The notes under the pieces: model-generated
The model's database searches: none
The model's input: the letters and a program-made list of their open reading frames with translations, nothing else
Told to the model about the DNA's origin: nothing
Shown: piece by piece, positions 35,000 to 44,086 of the stretch
How the letters are laid out: every line of letters begins with the position of its first letter
Position numbering within the stretch: position 1 is the stretch's first letter
Assembly (NCBI GenBank): GCA_040877625.1
Contig: JBBDNK010000017.1
Coordinates: 1-64,000 of the forward strand
Direction of reading: 5' to 3'
Origin: Methylonatrum sp040877625
Lineage (GTDB): Bacteria; Pseudomonadota; Gammaproteobacteria; Nitrococcales; Aquisalimonadaceae
DNA: 64,000 bases
Program-made: the position numbers and the translations under genes

Positions 35000-35027
35000 G
35001 CCCCGCGCATCCCGCGGGGCTTTTTTT
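35000..35027 (+). terminator. rho-independent terminator after the DUF4168 gene
   Basis: GCCCCGCG and CGCGGGGC form a perfect 8-bp stem with a 5-base loop (35000-35020), followed directly by seven T residues (35021-35027). It ends the DUF4168 transcript about 100 bases after its stop codon and isolates it from fabA. Confidence 0.92.
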
Positions 35028-35171
35028 GGGCATGTACACGAAGAACACCGGACACAAACCGGCAGTCTGTTGCCGTTACGCTCGATCCTCGCGCTCCGAT
35101 CCCTTACACTTTCCCCTCGTGCCGCACCGGCCAGGTTCCGTGCGGCCCGGGAACGCGACCCTGAGGATACG

Positions 35172-35711
35172 ATGGCAACCAATCCACTCTACAACAAGAA
35201 CCACAGCAGCTTTGCGTACGAGGATCTGATCGCCTGCGCGGAAGGCCGGCTGTTCGGTCCCGGCAACCCTCGGCTTCCAAAGCCGAACATGCTGATGCTG
35301 GACCGAATCACTCACATCGACGACAGCACGGGCACATACGATAAAGGCTGTATTATCGCGGAGCTGGACATCCGGCCGGACCTCTGGTTCTTCGACTGTC
35401 ATTTTGAAACCGATCCCGTCATGCCCGGCTGCCTGGGGCTCGACGCCATGTGGCAGCTGATCGGCTTCTTCCTCGGCTGGAAAGGCGGACTGGGCAAGGG
35501 GCGCGCGCTGGGTGCCGGCGAGGTCAAGTTCACCGGTCAGGTTCTGCCGGAGGCGAAGCTGGTGACCTATCGCATCAACATGAAACGCGTCATCATGCGA
35601 CGGCTGACCATGGGTATCGCCGATGCGGAAATGCTGGTGGACGGCCAGACAATCTACACGGCGGCGGATCTGCGCGTCGGGCTTTTCTCATCACCCGAGA
35701 CAATGTCGTAG
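35172..35711 (+). CDS. fabA: 3-hydroxydecanoyl-ACP dehydratase/isomerase FabA
   Basis: A 179-residue enzyme that dehydrates 3-hydroxydecanoyl-ACP and isomerises trans-2- to cis-3-decenoyl-ACP, the branch point for unsaturated fatty acids. The catalytic His (H77, in FFDCHFETDPVMPGC) and Asp (D91, in LGLDAMWQ) are present. The open frame extends upstream to 34962, but GAGG just before ATG 35172 and the family N-terminus set the start. It is co-directional with fabB, 54 bp downstream. Both should be in one operon, as in other gammaproteobacteria. Confidence 0.97.
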   Translation: MATNPLYNKNHSSFAYEDLIACAEGRLFGPGNPRLPKPNMLMLDRITHIDDSTGTYDKGCIIAELDIRPDLWFFDCHFETDPVMPGCLGLDAMWQLIGFFLGWKGGLGKGRALGAGEVKFTGQVLPEAKLVTYRINMKRVIMRRLTMGIADAEMLVDGQTIYTAADLRVGLFSSPETMS

Positions 35712-35765
35712 AGCATTGCAGGCGCGGACAATCAGTTCAGGTGGGTGAATTCGGGAGTATCAATC

Positions 35766-36983
35766 ATGAAACGGGTGGTGGTTACCGGCCTCGGCATTGT
35801 CTCCTGTCTGGGGAACGGTGTCGAAGCCGTGTCAGAGAGCCTGAAAAACGGCCGTTCAGGTATCCGCTACAAGGACGCGTATCGAGAGATGGGACTACGC
35901 AGTCAGATTGCCGGCGTAGTTGACATCGAGCTGGATGACTACATCGACCGCAAACCGCGTCGGTTCATGGGCGACGCCGCGGCTTATGCCTACATTGCCA
36001 TGCAGCAGGCCATTGCCGACGCCGGCCTGGAAGCCGGGGACGTCTCCAATGAGCGCACCGGCCTGGTAGCCGGCTCGGGGGGCGCATCGACGGCCAACCT
36101 GGTCGCCGCGGCGGATACCTTGCGTGAGCGTGGCGTGAGACGGGTCGGGCCGTACCAGGTACCACGGATAATGAGCAGCACTGTGTCGGCCTGCCTGGCC
36201 ACGCCGTTTCAGATCAAGGGCCTGAATTATTCCATCACGTCCGCCTGCGCCACCAGCGCACATTGCATCGGCAATGCGATGGAGCAGATCCAGCTGGGCA
36301 AGCAGGACGTCATGTTCGCCGGTGGCGGCGAAGAGGAACACTGGACCCTGACCATGCTGTTCGACGCCATGGGCGCGCTGTCTTCGAGTCGCAATGAATC
36401 ACCGGAAACCGCATCCCGGGCCTACGATGCGGACCGTGACGGTTTCGTCATTGCCGGCGGTGGCGGCATGCTGGTACTCGAGGAACTCGAGCATGCCAAA
36501 GCACGCGGAGCAAACATCCTGGCTGAACTCACCGGCTACGGCGCCACATCGGACGGCTACGACATGGTGGCGCCGTCCGGCGAGGGGGCCGCGCGATGCA
36601 TGCGCCAGGCCATGGCGACCGTCAAGGGCAGCGTTGATTATGTCAACGCCCACGGCACCAGCACACCGGTCGGTGATGTTGCGGAGTTGCGCGCCCTGCG
36701 GGAGGTGTTCGGCCACTCGGTGCCGCCGGTAAGTTCCACCAAATCGCTTACCGGCCATTCCCTTGGCGCCGCCGGCGTGCAGGAAGCCATTTACAGCCTG
36801 CTCATGCTTAAAGACGATTTCGTCGCCGCGTCGGCAAATATCGACACGCTGGATCCCGAAGTCGGTGATATCCCGGTGGTTCGAACGCGGGTCGACAATG
36901 CTGGCCTGAAAGCGGTCATGTCCAACAGTTTCGGATTCGGCGGCACCAATGCAACCCTGATCTTCCAAAAGCTGGAAGGCTAG
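35766..36983 (+). CDS. fabB: beta-ketoacyl-ACP synthase I FabB
   Basis: A 405-residue condensing enzyme that elongates the cis-3-decenoyl-ACP made by FabA. The Cys-His-His active site is visible: C161 in SITSACATSAHC, His in NAHGTSTP and His in KSLTGHSLGAAG. GGGAG eight bases before ATG 35766 fixes the start. It is the second gene of the fabAB operon. Confidence 0.97.
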   Translation: MKRVVVTGLGIVSCLGNGVEAVSESLKNGRSGIRYKDAYREMGLRSQIAGVVDIELDDYIDRKPRRFMGDAAAYAYIAMQQAIADAGLEAGDVSNERTGLVAGSGGASTANLVAAADTLRERGVRRVGPYQVPRIMSSTVSACLATPFQIKGLNYSITSACATSAHCIGNAMEQIQLGKQDVMFAGGGEEEHWTLTMLFDAMGALSSSRNESPETASRAYDADRDGFVIAGGGGMLVLEELEHAKARGANILAELTGYGATSDGYDMVAPSGEGAARCMRQAMATVKGSVDYVNAHGTSTPVGDVAELRALREVFGHSVPPVSSTKSLTGHSLGAAGVQEAIYSLLMLKDDFVAASANIDTLDPEVGDIPVVRTRVDNAGLKAVMSNSFGFGGTNATLIFQKLEG

Positions 36984-37054
36984 CCTGCTGACCCACAAAT
37001 AACCCAAACGTGGTATACACGGTGACCGCCCGACATAGAAAGAGGATTTCATAC

Positions 37055-37726
37055 GTGCGCATCAGATCACTCGCTCCACTGACGATCATTTTCAGTCTGT
37101 TACTGGCAACGGCATGCACCACGCTGGACCCCTATACCGGTGAGCAAAGAACCGCCAAGGCAACGTCCGGGGCGGCCATCGGTGCCGTCGCCGGCGCGGC
37201 CATCGGCGCCCTGTCCGGCTCCAGCAGCCGCGAACGTCGTGAACGGGCACTTATCGGCGCTGGCGTCGGCGGTCTGTCCGGCGCCGCCGTTGGTGGCTAT
37301 ATGGATCGCCAGGAGGCGGAACTGCGGGAAAAACTGCAGGGTACCGGCGTCAGCGTGACCCGGTCAGGGGACGACATCATCCTCAACATGCCCGGCAACA
37401 TCACCTTTGCGGTAAACAGCGCCGACCTGCGGTCGGACTTTTTCGAAGTGCTGGATTCGGTCGCCATTGTCGCCGAACGGTTCGACAAGACCCTGGTCGA
37501 GGTGACCGGCCACACCGACAGCACCGGAGCCGCCTCCTACAATCAGCAGCTCTCGGAACGACGTGCGCAAACGGTAGGCCGCTATCTGCAGGGCCGCGGC
37601 GTTGACGGCCGCAGGGTTGCCACCGCCGGGTACGGTGAGGATTATCCAATTGCCGATAACGGCACCTCGGCCGGTCGCGATGCCAACCGTCGCGTGGAGT
37701 TGACCCTGGTGCCGCTCACACAGTAG
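37055..37726 (+). CDS. OmpA-family lipoprotein with glycine zipper (YiaD-like)
   Basis: A 223-residue outer-membrane lipoprotein. The signal peptide ends in LATAC (lipobox). A glycine-zipper segment (about 35-85: SGAAIGAVAGAAIGALSG, then ALIGAGVGGLSGAAVGGYMD) precedes a C-terminal OmpA peptidoglycan-binding domain with GHTDSTGAASYNQQLSERRAQTV and the diaminopimelate-binding Asp and Arg (NGTSAGRDANRRVEL). GTG 37055, eight bases after AGAGGA, is a better start than the upstream in-frame ATG at 37010. It probably tethers the outer membrane to the cell wall. Confidence 0.9.
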   Translation: MRIRSLAPLTIIFSLLLATACTTLDPYTGEQRTAKATSGAAIGAVAGAAIGALSGSSSRERRERALIGAGVGGLSGAAVGGYMDRQEAELREKLQGTGVSVTRSGDDIILNMPGNITFAVNSADLRSDFFEVLDSVAIVAERFDKTLVEVTGHTDSTGAASYNQQLSERRAQTVGRYLQGRGVDGRRVATAGYGEDYPIADNGTSAGRDANRRVELTLVPLTQ

Positions 37727-37750
37727 CGCAGACGGCTGACTGCCCACCCT

Positions 37751-39703
37751 TTACGCGGGTTTCGAGCCGGAGTCTTGCACATCCCAGGGCTCCGGCGCAT
37801 GCAGGGCCATGCCCTGCACCGTCTCCACGCCCATGTCCTTCAGCAGACCAAGCACCCGCGTGTCCTCCACGCCCTGGGCCATGAGACTCACGCCCATGGT
37901 CTTGCCCACCTTGACGATCGATTCGACAATGGCAACGTCGACCGGGTCATCCATCAAGTGCCGGATAAAGCCGCCATCGATCTTGAAAACGTCTACCGGC
38001 AGGCCTCGCAGGTAACCCAGGGAGCAGAGCCCCCCGCCCACGTTATCCAGGATAATGCGACAGCCCAGGCCCCGCATATGGCGCATGAAAGCAGTCACCG
38101 CGCCGGACGTGGCCACGGCCGACTCCACGATCTCGAAGGCGAATGTTCCGGCCTCGAGGCCGTGTTCGGCGAATTGCCGCTCCACAAAATCCGCGAAGCT
38201 ACCGTCCATCAGGCTGCCGGGCGCCAGGTTCACACAGACTGATAATGTCGGATCGTTACGCTGCGCCAGGGTCTCGCAGACTGTCCGGATCACCCAGCGA
38301 TCCAGCAAGGGCATGAGATTGCAACGCATGGCGGGAGGCAGAAAAGTGCCGGCCGGTAACAGTTCGCCCTGTTCGTCCAGCATGCGCAGGAAGATCTCCG
38401 AGCGATCGGGACTCTGATCGAGGCTACGGAACGTGCGCTGGTGATAAAGGTGCATCCGATCTTCCTTGAGGGCGCGGCTGATCCGCTCCACCCACCCAAG
38501 CTCCTCTTCGGCCAGCGAACTTCGCAGATAGGGCCGGTCGGCCAGATCCCCTGCCTGCTGCGACAGGTCGCGGGCGGTCTGTACGCGAATGGTGCCGAGC
38601 ATGCGATAGGCAATGCCGCGGGCGTTGCGCAACACCGTTGCACGTTCCTCCACCTGCAAATAGGTACCGTCATGGCGCTTCAACCGGTAACCGATCCGAT
38701 AGCTGCTCCCGGACTCCAGCGCCTGGCGCAGCCGCTCCATGATCAATGGCTGGTCTTCAGGGTGAATGCGCTGCTCCCAATCGTTGAGATCGGTACCGCG
38801 AAAACGTTCGGGGCGTTCGCCGGTGATTTGCAGAATGGCACCGTTCCAGCGCACATCGCCGCTGGCAACATCGTAGTCATAAACCATCTGCCCGGGGCGA
38901 CGGGCATCGAGCCGATACTGACCAACGGCGTCGCGCACCCCGGTGTTCGGCTGGGCGGATGAAGGCAATTGCCAGAAACAGGCACTGACACCGGCAAACC
39001 GGCCCGCGGCATCCACAAGCTGCGCCAGCAGGAGCTTGACCGGCACCATGGACTCTTCAGCGCCGACGCAACATACCTGCCCTTGCCAGATACGCGGTTG
39101 ACCATCAAAACGCGACACCAGTGCGAGCAACTCCGGCGTGCGGTATTCCGCACGGAGCGCACTCATCAGAGGCTGCCCCAGCAGCGTGGCGGCCTCGCAT
39201 CCGGTGAGCAGATACCAGTCCTCACTCACATGGATGCAGTTACCGTCCATGCCGGTCTGAATCAGTATCTGGCGCGGCGGGGCGTCTTCCCGGAGTGGAT
39301 CGGCGCCGCTGCCGGTTGGCTGGCGCATATCATAGGAAGCGCGCTCCAACGCCACCACCACGACGGTCCCGTCGCCGGTATCCGTCACCGGCATGCCGGA
39401 CACCTGGATGATCTCCGTGCCGCCTCCGGCACGCCGCAGGCGCGTCTGATGGCCGCGAATGCGTTCACCATCGACCAGTACACGGGCAAAAACCTCGGCC
39501 AGGCTGCGCTGCTCGGCGGGTTCAAAGAGCCTCGCCAGCGGGCGAGCGAGCATGTCTTCGCGCCGTCGGTTGGCCAGGACTTCGAAGGTTTCGTTGACCC
39601 AGGTCAGACAGCCGTCCGCGTTCAAACCACAGAGCGCACTGTCCGATCCCGGCAGCACGGACTGCAGGATGGATGTCACCGGACTGACTTCACCGTCATT
39701 CAT
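37751..39703 (-). CDS. PAS-EAL protein with degenerate EAL site
   Basis: A 650-residue cytosolic protein with at least two or three PAS domains (about 15-125, 140-260, 265-390) and a C-terminal EAL domain (about 405-640). Key EAL residues: EALLR reads EIFLR (E436), the metal Asn is kept (VNL, N492), FEIVES keeps its Glu residues, and KID is kept (K574). However, the DD pair is DN (553-554) and the general-base Glu of EGVE is Gln (Q610). Loss of two acidic active-site residues suggests a c-di-GMP binding or regulatory protein, not a phosphodiesterase. There is no GGDEF domain. Confidence 0.88.
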   Translation of the reverse strand: MNDGEVSPVTSILQSVLPGSDSALCGLNADGCLTWVNETFEVLANRRREDMLARPLARLFEPAEQRSLAEVFARVLVDGERIRGHQTRLRRAGGGTEIIQVSGMPVTDTGDGTVVVVALERASYDMRQPTGSGADPLREDAPPRQILIQTGMDGNCIHVSEDWYLLTGCEAATLLGQPLMSALRAEYRTPELLALVSRFDGQPRIWQGQVCCVGAEESMVPVKLLLAQLVDAAGRFAGVSACFWQLPSSAQPNTGVRDAVGQYRLDARRPGQMVYDYDVASGDVRWNGAILQITGERPERFRGTDLNDWEQRIHPEDQPLIMERLRQALESGSSYRIGYRLKRHDGTYLQVEERATVLRNARGIAYRMLGTIRVQTARDLSQQAGDLADRPYLRSSLAEEELGWVERISRALKEDRMHLYHQRTFRSLDQSPDRSEIFLRMLDEQGELLPAGTFLPPAMRCNLMPLLDRWVIRTVCETLAQRNDPTLSVCVNLAPGSLMDGSFADFVERQFAEHGLEAGTFAFEIVESAVATSGAVTAFMRHMRGLGCRIILDNVGGGLCSLGYLRGLPVDVFKIDGGFIRHLMDDPVDVAIVESIVKVGKTMGVSLMAQGVEDTRVLGLLKDMGVETVQGMALHAPEPWDVQDSGSKPA

Positions 39704-39884
39704 GGTGCCTCGGCCCCACCCAGCCGCCGCCGACCCTGACCCCGGTTGCCGGTACAGGTGCGATCCCGAACGGGGGCGGTGTTATCGCTAAGTCCTCGCC
39801 TCCGTGCGCCGAATTTCGACCAGAAAGCCATAGTGTATCAGCCACGGTTAACGGTCAACGCGACCCGACGAAACCGACGGACGG

Positions 39885-40514
39885 TCAGCCGGAGACATTC
39901 GGGTTCAGACTGTAGGTGCCGGTAATGCAGGCTTCCTCGAGCACATGCCCGGCGATGGCGTCCAGAACATCCGGGCCGGTCAATAGGCCGTCCAGGGGGC
40001 AACGTTCGAGATCGGTTGCGTAAAGGGTAAAGTGATAATGATGAATGACGCTGTCGTTCCACGGCGGGCAGGGGCCGTCGTAACCAAAGTACTGGCCTGC
40101 CATATCCGGGTTGTCGGCGAGAAAGCCTGTGTAATCGTTGAGACCATGGCGCAGCCCCTGGGGCGCCTCCGGGCCTGATTTACCTCCGGGTGTTACACCC
40201 CGGGAGAACGCGCCCTCCTCCAGCACCTGCACGGATGGCGGAATGTCTACCAGTACCCAGTGATAAAAATCCACGCGCGGCAAAGCCTCGGGTATGATTC
40301 GGCCTTCCTGATTCACGTCATCCGCCACACCGGGAACGTCCGGGTCATGGCAGATCAGGACCAGCGAGCGCGTTCCCTCGGGCAGATCACTCCAGGAAAG
40401 GTGCGGATTCAGGTTCTCACCAAAACGCATGTGGGTCTGTGGATCCGGTAGACCGAAGGCATTGCGGGCGGGTATGGGCCGACCATGCTGCAGGCTGTTG
40501 CTGACGAGTTTCAT
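39885..40514 (-). CDS. YbhB/YbcL family PEBP-like protein
   Basis: A 209-residue protein of the phosphatidylethanolamine-binding (Raf kinase inhibitor-like) superfamily. Recognisable blocks are NLNPHLSWSDLPEGTRSLVLICHDPDVPG, FYHWVLVDIPPSV, GYDGPCPPWNDSVIHHYHFTLYATD and a terminal helix. The conserved ligand-pocket DPD and HxY/H patterns are present. No signal peptide is seen. Function in bacteria is unclear. GAGGAG eight bases before ATG 40514 beats a GTG at 40520. Confidence 0.88.
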   Translation of the reverse strand: MKLVSNSLQHGRPIPARNAFGLPDPQTHMRFGENLNPHLSWSDLPEGTRSLVLICHDPDVPGVADDVNQEGRIIPEALPRVDFYHWVLVDIPPSVQVLEEGAFSRGVTPGGKSGPEAPQGLRHGLNDYTGFLADNPDMAGQYFGYDGPCPPWNDSVIHHYHFTLYATDLERCPLDGLLTGPDVLDAIAGHVLEEACITGTYSLNPNVSG

Positions 40515-40629
40515 GCACACGGCTCCTCATCTCTTCTACCTTCCGCTCAAGAAACCCCTGGCTGACAAGTTCAGCCGATCGGGGGCTTTTCAGGCCTCAT
40601 TGTAGACATACAGGGCAGCGGCTGACAGA

Positions 40630-41550
40630 TCAGAAAGGAAGCAATGGCAGGTAATGGTCTACCAGTAACAGGGCGAAAAGCCCCATCAGGTAGGTGATGG
40701 AATAGCTGAACGCCTTCATCGGCAGTGATTCGTCGTCGGACAGACGCATGGCGATGGCGTAATACATGTAGCCGGCGTTCAGCAGCATGACGCCAACCAG
40801 GTAAAGGGTGCCGGCCATTTGCAACGCATAAGGGAGCAGGCTGACACCGACCAGCAGCACCGTATAGAGCAGAATCTGCACTTCGGTAAAGCGAACGCCG
40901 TGCGTCACCGGCAGCATGGGTATGTGCTCCTGGGCGTATTCATCCCGACGGTGAATTGCCAGGGCCCAGAAGTGTGGCGGCGTCCATACGAAGATAATCA
41001 GAAACAGCAACAGTGCGTGTGGGTCGATAGTGCCGGTCACCGCCGTCCAGCCGAGGACCGGCGGTGCTGCCCCGGCGGCGCCGCCGATAACGATGTTCTG
41101 TGGCGTCGCCCGTTTCAGGTACAGGGTATAGACGAAGGCATAGCCCATCAGGGACAGAAATGTGAGAAACGCGGTGAGCGGGTTCACCAGAAGATAAAGC
41201 ATGGCCAGCCCGAGCACGCCGATGGTCGCGGCAAAAATCACCGCGCTGGTGGTCGTGATCGCGCCCTGGGGAAGCGGGCGACCGCGGGTACGCAGCATGC
41301 GCGCATCGGCCTGACGGTCGACCAGCTGGTTGATGGCCGCCGCGGATGCCGACGCCAGGGCTATGCCGATACTGCCGAAGATAAGAGCATTCCAGGGCAC
41401 CTGTGCCGGCGGCGCGGCCAGCACCATGCCCACAATGGCGGTAAATACCAGCAAAGCAACCACTTTAGGCTTGCAGAGCTCATAGTAGTCGTGCCAGTTT
41501 ACTGCCGCCTGCATCGCAATCGTCCGCAAGTTAGTGTCAATCCGGGCCAT
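40630..41550 (-). CDS. ctaB: protoheme IX farnesyltransferase (haem O synthase)
   Basis: A 306-residue inner-membrane UbiA-family prenyltransferase that adds farnesyl to haem b, giving haem O for the oxidase. About nine membrane helices are visible. The metal/prenyl diphosphate site is NQLVDRQADARMLRTRGRPLP. Its coding region overlaps the upstream ctaA end if the alternative TTG start at 41571 is used, but ATG 41550 fits the family N-terminus. It is the last gene of the SURF1-assembly block. Confidence 0.95.
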   Translation of the reverse strand: MARIDTNLRTIAMQAAVNWHDYYELCKPKVVALLVFTAIVGMVLAAPPAQVPWNALIFGSIGIALASASAAAINQLVDRQADARMLRTRGRPLPQGAITTTSAVIFAATIGVLGLAMLYLLVNPLTAFLTFLSLMGYAFVYTLYLKRATPQNIVIGGAAGAAPPVLGWTAVTGTIDPHALLLFLIIFVWTPPHFWALAIHRRDEYAQEHIPMLPVTHGVRFTEVQILLYTVLLVGVSLLPYALQMAGTLYLVGVMLLNAGYMYYAIAMRLSDDESLPMKAFSYSITYLMGLFALLLVDHYLPLLPF

Positions 41551-41567
41551 CCCGCGCGATCCCGTGA

Positions 41568-42605
41568 TCAATAAGCAACCGTTGCACGGCTATCAGCAGC
41601 GGGCGGCAACGGCCGCAGACTATGATAGAGCGTCACCACACTCAACAGCAGCAATGCCGCACCACCATTGTGGGCCACCGCCAGGGGCAAGGGCAGACTG
41701 AGCAGCACATTGGCGATACCCAGGCTCCACTGCACACCCAGCAGCAGCACCATTGCCCATGCGGCGCGGCGCGCGGTTACACCCGCGGCACGTGACCACA
41801 CCGCCAGGGCCAGCGCCAGGACGGCAAGCGCCGTTAGCACGGCGCCTAGCCGGTGGACGTACTGGATCGCAACCCGTGCCGGATGATCAAGCACCCCGAA
41901 CTCATAGTCCACCCCCAGGCCGTGCCAGAGCGTAAACCCCTGAGCGAAGTCGGCTTCGGGCATCCAGGAACCATGGCAGGTAGGGAAATCCGTACAGGCC
42001 AGGGCGGCGTAGTTGGTGCTTACCCAGCCTCCCAGCGCAATCTGGGCGACCACGACCGCCAGCACCACCAAGGCCCATTGGCGCAGGCCGCCGGCTGCCG
42101 GCTCCGGCTGCGGGGCCAGGAAGCGGCCCTGGCGCAACGTCAGCCACCATAACAGCACCACGGTGGTCATGCCGCCCAGCAGATGCATCGATACAATCAG
42201 CGGCTTGAGCTGCCAGGTTACCGTCCACATGCCGAGTACGGACTGAATAATGATCAACACCAGTAACAGTGCCGGAAGCAGGAGCGGCTGCGCCGGGTTG
42301 CGCCGTTGCCGCACCGCCATCAGCGCCAGGCCGAGGACCATCAGGCCCAGTGTTCCGGCAGCATAGCGATGAATCATCTCCTTCCAGGCCTTGCCCACCT
42401 CGACGGCACGTTGCGGATAGGCAAGATTGGCCGCGGTAATCGACTCGTCCGTTTGCGGCACCCCCAGCAGCATGCCGTAGCAGCCCGGCCAGTCGGGGCA
42501 TCCCAGGCCCGCATCTTCCAGCCGCACCCAGGCGCCGAGCAGGATCACTACCAACGTGAGACACGCGGCTGACAGGGACAGCCGGAAAAATCCGCGATCA
42601 GTCAT
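41568..42605 (-). CDS. ctaA: haem A synthase (COX15/CtaA)
   Basis: A 345-residue inner-membrane protein with eight helices that converts haem O to haem A. The COX15 signature is clear: GAWVRLEDAGLGCPDWPGCYG near the N-terminus, IHRYAAGTLG in helix 3, and VHRLGAVL and VAHNGGAA in the second half, providing the haem-ligand histidines. It overlaps the preceding SCO-like gene by 8 bp and lies 17 bp from ctaB, which indicates tight coupling. Confidence 0.95.
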   Translation of the reverse strand: MTDRGFFRLSLSAACLTLVVILLGAWVRLEDAGLGCPDWPGCYGMLLGVPQTDESITAANLAYPQRAVEVGKAWKEMIHRYAAGTLGLMVLGLALMAVRQRRNPAQPLLLPALLLVLIIIQSVLGMWTVTWQLKPLIVSMHLLGGMTTVVLLWWLTLRQGRFLAPQPEPAAGGLRQWALVVLAVVVAQIALGGWVSTNYAALACTDFPTCHGSWMPEADFAQGFTLWHGLGVDYEFGVLDHPARVAIQYVHRLGAVLTALAVLALALAVWSRAAGVTARRAAWAMVLLLGVQWSLGIANVLLSLPLPLAVAHNGGAALLLLSVVTLYHSLRPLPPAADSRATVAY

Positions 42606-43221
42606 GATTTCCGTCTTCCTCGGTTACGCCCTGGAGTCGCTCCAGGTCGACATTCGACAGGCGCAGCAGGCGCTTCATGTCCTGCAGCAGGCCACCGGAA
42701 TCGAGTGGCTCCGGGTACACCATCATGCGATAGGCGCCAGTGTCGATCAGGGACACATGAACAGGCGCATCGGCCGGTAGACGCATCGACGGCAGCATGG
42801 CGCTGTCGCCGCGATAGACGGTGAGATCCGGATGCGCGTCGAGGTCACGGCCATTCAGACCGGGTACGCCCTCGGGCATCAGGAGAACGCGGCGGGTACG
42901 ATCCGTATGCTGAGCCAGGGCCAGCCTGGCTTGTCGCGTCTGCACCAGGCGCTCAAGGCAGTCGGCCTCACAAGCGCCGTGACTGACAATGAGAATGGTC
43001 CACTTGCCGCGCAGGATATCCGCGTCGACCGGGATGCCGGTGTCGGTGAGCAAGCGCCCCTCGATGCGCTGCGGCGGCACGAGGAGTTCGCCGTGGTTGG
43101 CGGTATCGGTCGGTTGCCAACCACTGAAGAACAGTGTCCAGGCGATGGTCGCGGGAACCAGGAACGCAGCCAGCAGAAGTATGAGAGGCCATGGTGGACC
43201 CTTGCGTTTACTGGTGCTCAT
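42598..43221 (-). CDS. thioredoxin-like oxidase assembly protein, SCO-related
   Basis: A 207-residue protein with one N-terminal membrane helix (about 14-34) and a periplasmic thioredoxin-like domain. The sequence after it, GRLLTDTGIPVDADILRGKWTILIVSHGACEADCLERLVQTRQARLAL, resembles SCO1/SenC proteins, with CEADC in place of the copper-binding CxxxC; the distal SCO histidine is not obvious. Small proteins of this kind sit between surf1 and ctaA in gammaproteobacterial oxidase clusters and probably help deliver copper or reducing power. Its 5' end overlaps the SURF1 gene. Confidence 0.75.
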   Translation of the reverse strand: MSTSKRKGPPWPLILLLAAFLVPATIAWTLFFSGWQPTDTANHGELLVPPQRIEGRLLTDTGIPVDADILRGKWTILIVSHGACEADCLERLVQTRQARLALAQHTDRTRRVLLMPEGVPGLNGRDLDAHPDLTVYRGDSAMLPSMRLPADAPVHVSLIDTGAYRMMVYPEPLDSGGLLQDMKRLLRLSNVDLERLQGVTEEDGNHD

Positions 43222-43960
43222 GTTCGCCGCCACGCCTCCGCCTGGTGTTTACCGCGATATAGATGATGGCCAATGTGGCCGCCAGACCGAACCACTGGAA
43301 CGCATATCCCCGATTTCGCTCGGGTCCGAAACCCGCTGGATGCTCGGGGCGCCATGATCGCAGATAGCCACCCTCGGCGCTCTCGTCCAGCCGAAGAACC
43401 ACGGGCATCAGTGGATAATCCAACCGTGCCTCAAGCTCTTCATAATCCACGTACTGCACGCGCAGAGGCCAACCCTGCTCGCCGTCCGCGATTCCACCCA
43501 GGCGGATTCCAGTGGCCGGCCCCTGGTCGAGATGACCGCTGACGGTGGTTACATCCCCCGGTGCGGGCACGGAGGGCAGATCAGCGCGCATGGATTCCGA
43601 GCGCACCCAGCCGCGGTCCACAAGTACTGCCGCCTTGCGCCCTTCCAGGCGAAACGGTGTTAACACCTGATAACCCACTTGCCGGTTACGCGTCTGGTTA
43701 TCCAGCAGAAACTGGTGGTGTGTATCGTAGCGCCCGCGCGCCTCCGCAAGCCGGAAGAGATCACCTTCCGGGTCGGGATTGTCCCGATTGAGCACGAGCG
43801 CGGGCGACAGGGCACGCGCATCAAACGCGGCCAGTGCCTGCTCCTTTTGCTCGGCACGATCAAGCTGCCAGAACCCAAGCAACACCAGAATCGGCAACGT
43901 CAGTAGCGTTGCCAGCGTCGGTATGCGCCCGGGCCGGAACTGAAACATGCCTGCCTGCAT
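43208..43960 (-). CDS. SURF1 family oxidase assembly protein
   Basis: A 250-residue inner-membrane protein with helices at both ends (about 13-30 and 220-238) and a periplasmic domain between. SURF1 hallmarks are LGFWQLDRAEQKEQAL, FLLDNQTRNRQVGYQVLTPFRL, VLVDRGWV and GYAFQWFGLAATLAIIYI. SURF1 assists haem A insertion into subunit I of aa3 oxidases. GGGGAG before ATG 43960 supports the start. It is first in the surf1/SCO-like/ctaA/ctaB block. Confidence 0.94.
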   Translation of the reverse strand: MQAGMFQFRPGRIPTLATLLTLPILVLLGFWQLDRAEQKEQALAAFDARALSPALVLNRDNPDPEGDLFRLAEARGRYDTHHQFLLDNQTRNRQVGYQVLTPFRLEGRKAAVLVDRGWVRSESMRADLPSVPAPGDVTTVSGHLDQGPATGIRLGGIADGEQGWPLRVQYVDYEELEARLDYPLMPVVLRLDESAEGGYLRSWRPEHPAGFGPERNRGYAFQWFGLAATLAIIYIAVNTRRRRGGEHEHQ

Positions 43961-44086
43961 GACGTGACGCTCCCCGAAAAGAGATGAGCCGACCGCAACA
44001 ATTGGGTGTGGCCGGGGTCGCCGTTATACTCATGTGCTGACCTGCACGCCAGGCGATCCGCGCCTCTTTCGCCCAACGGATTCACT

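Noticed and set aside
39704..39884. c-di-GMP riboswitch before the EAL gene
   Set aside because: The gap has GC-rich runs but not the conserved GEMM core segments.
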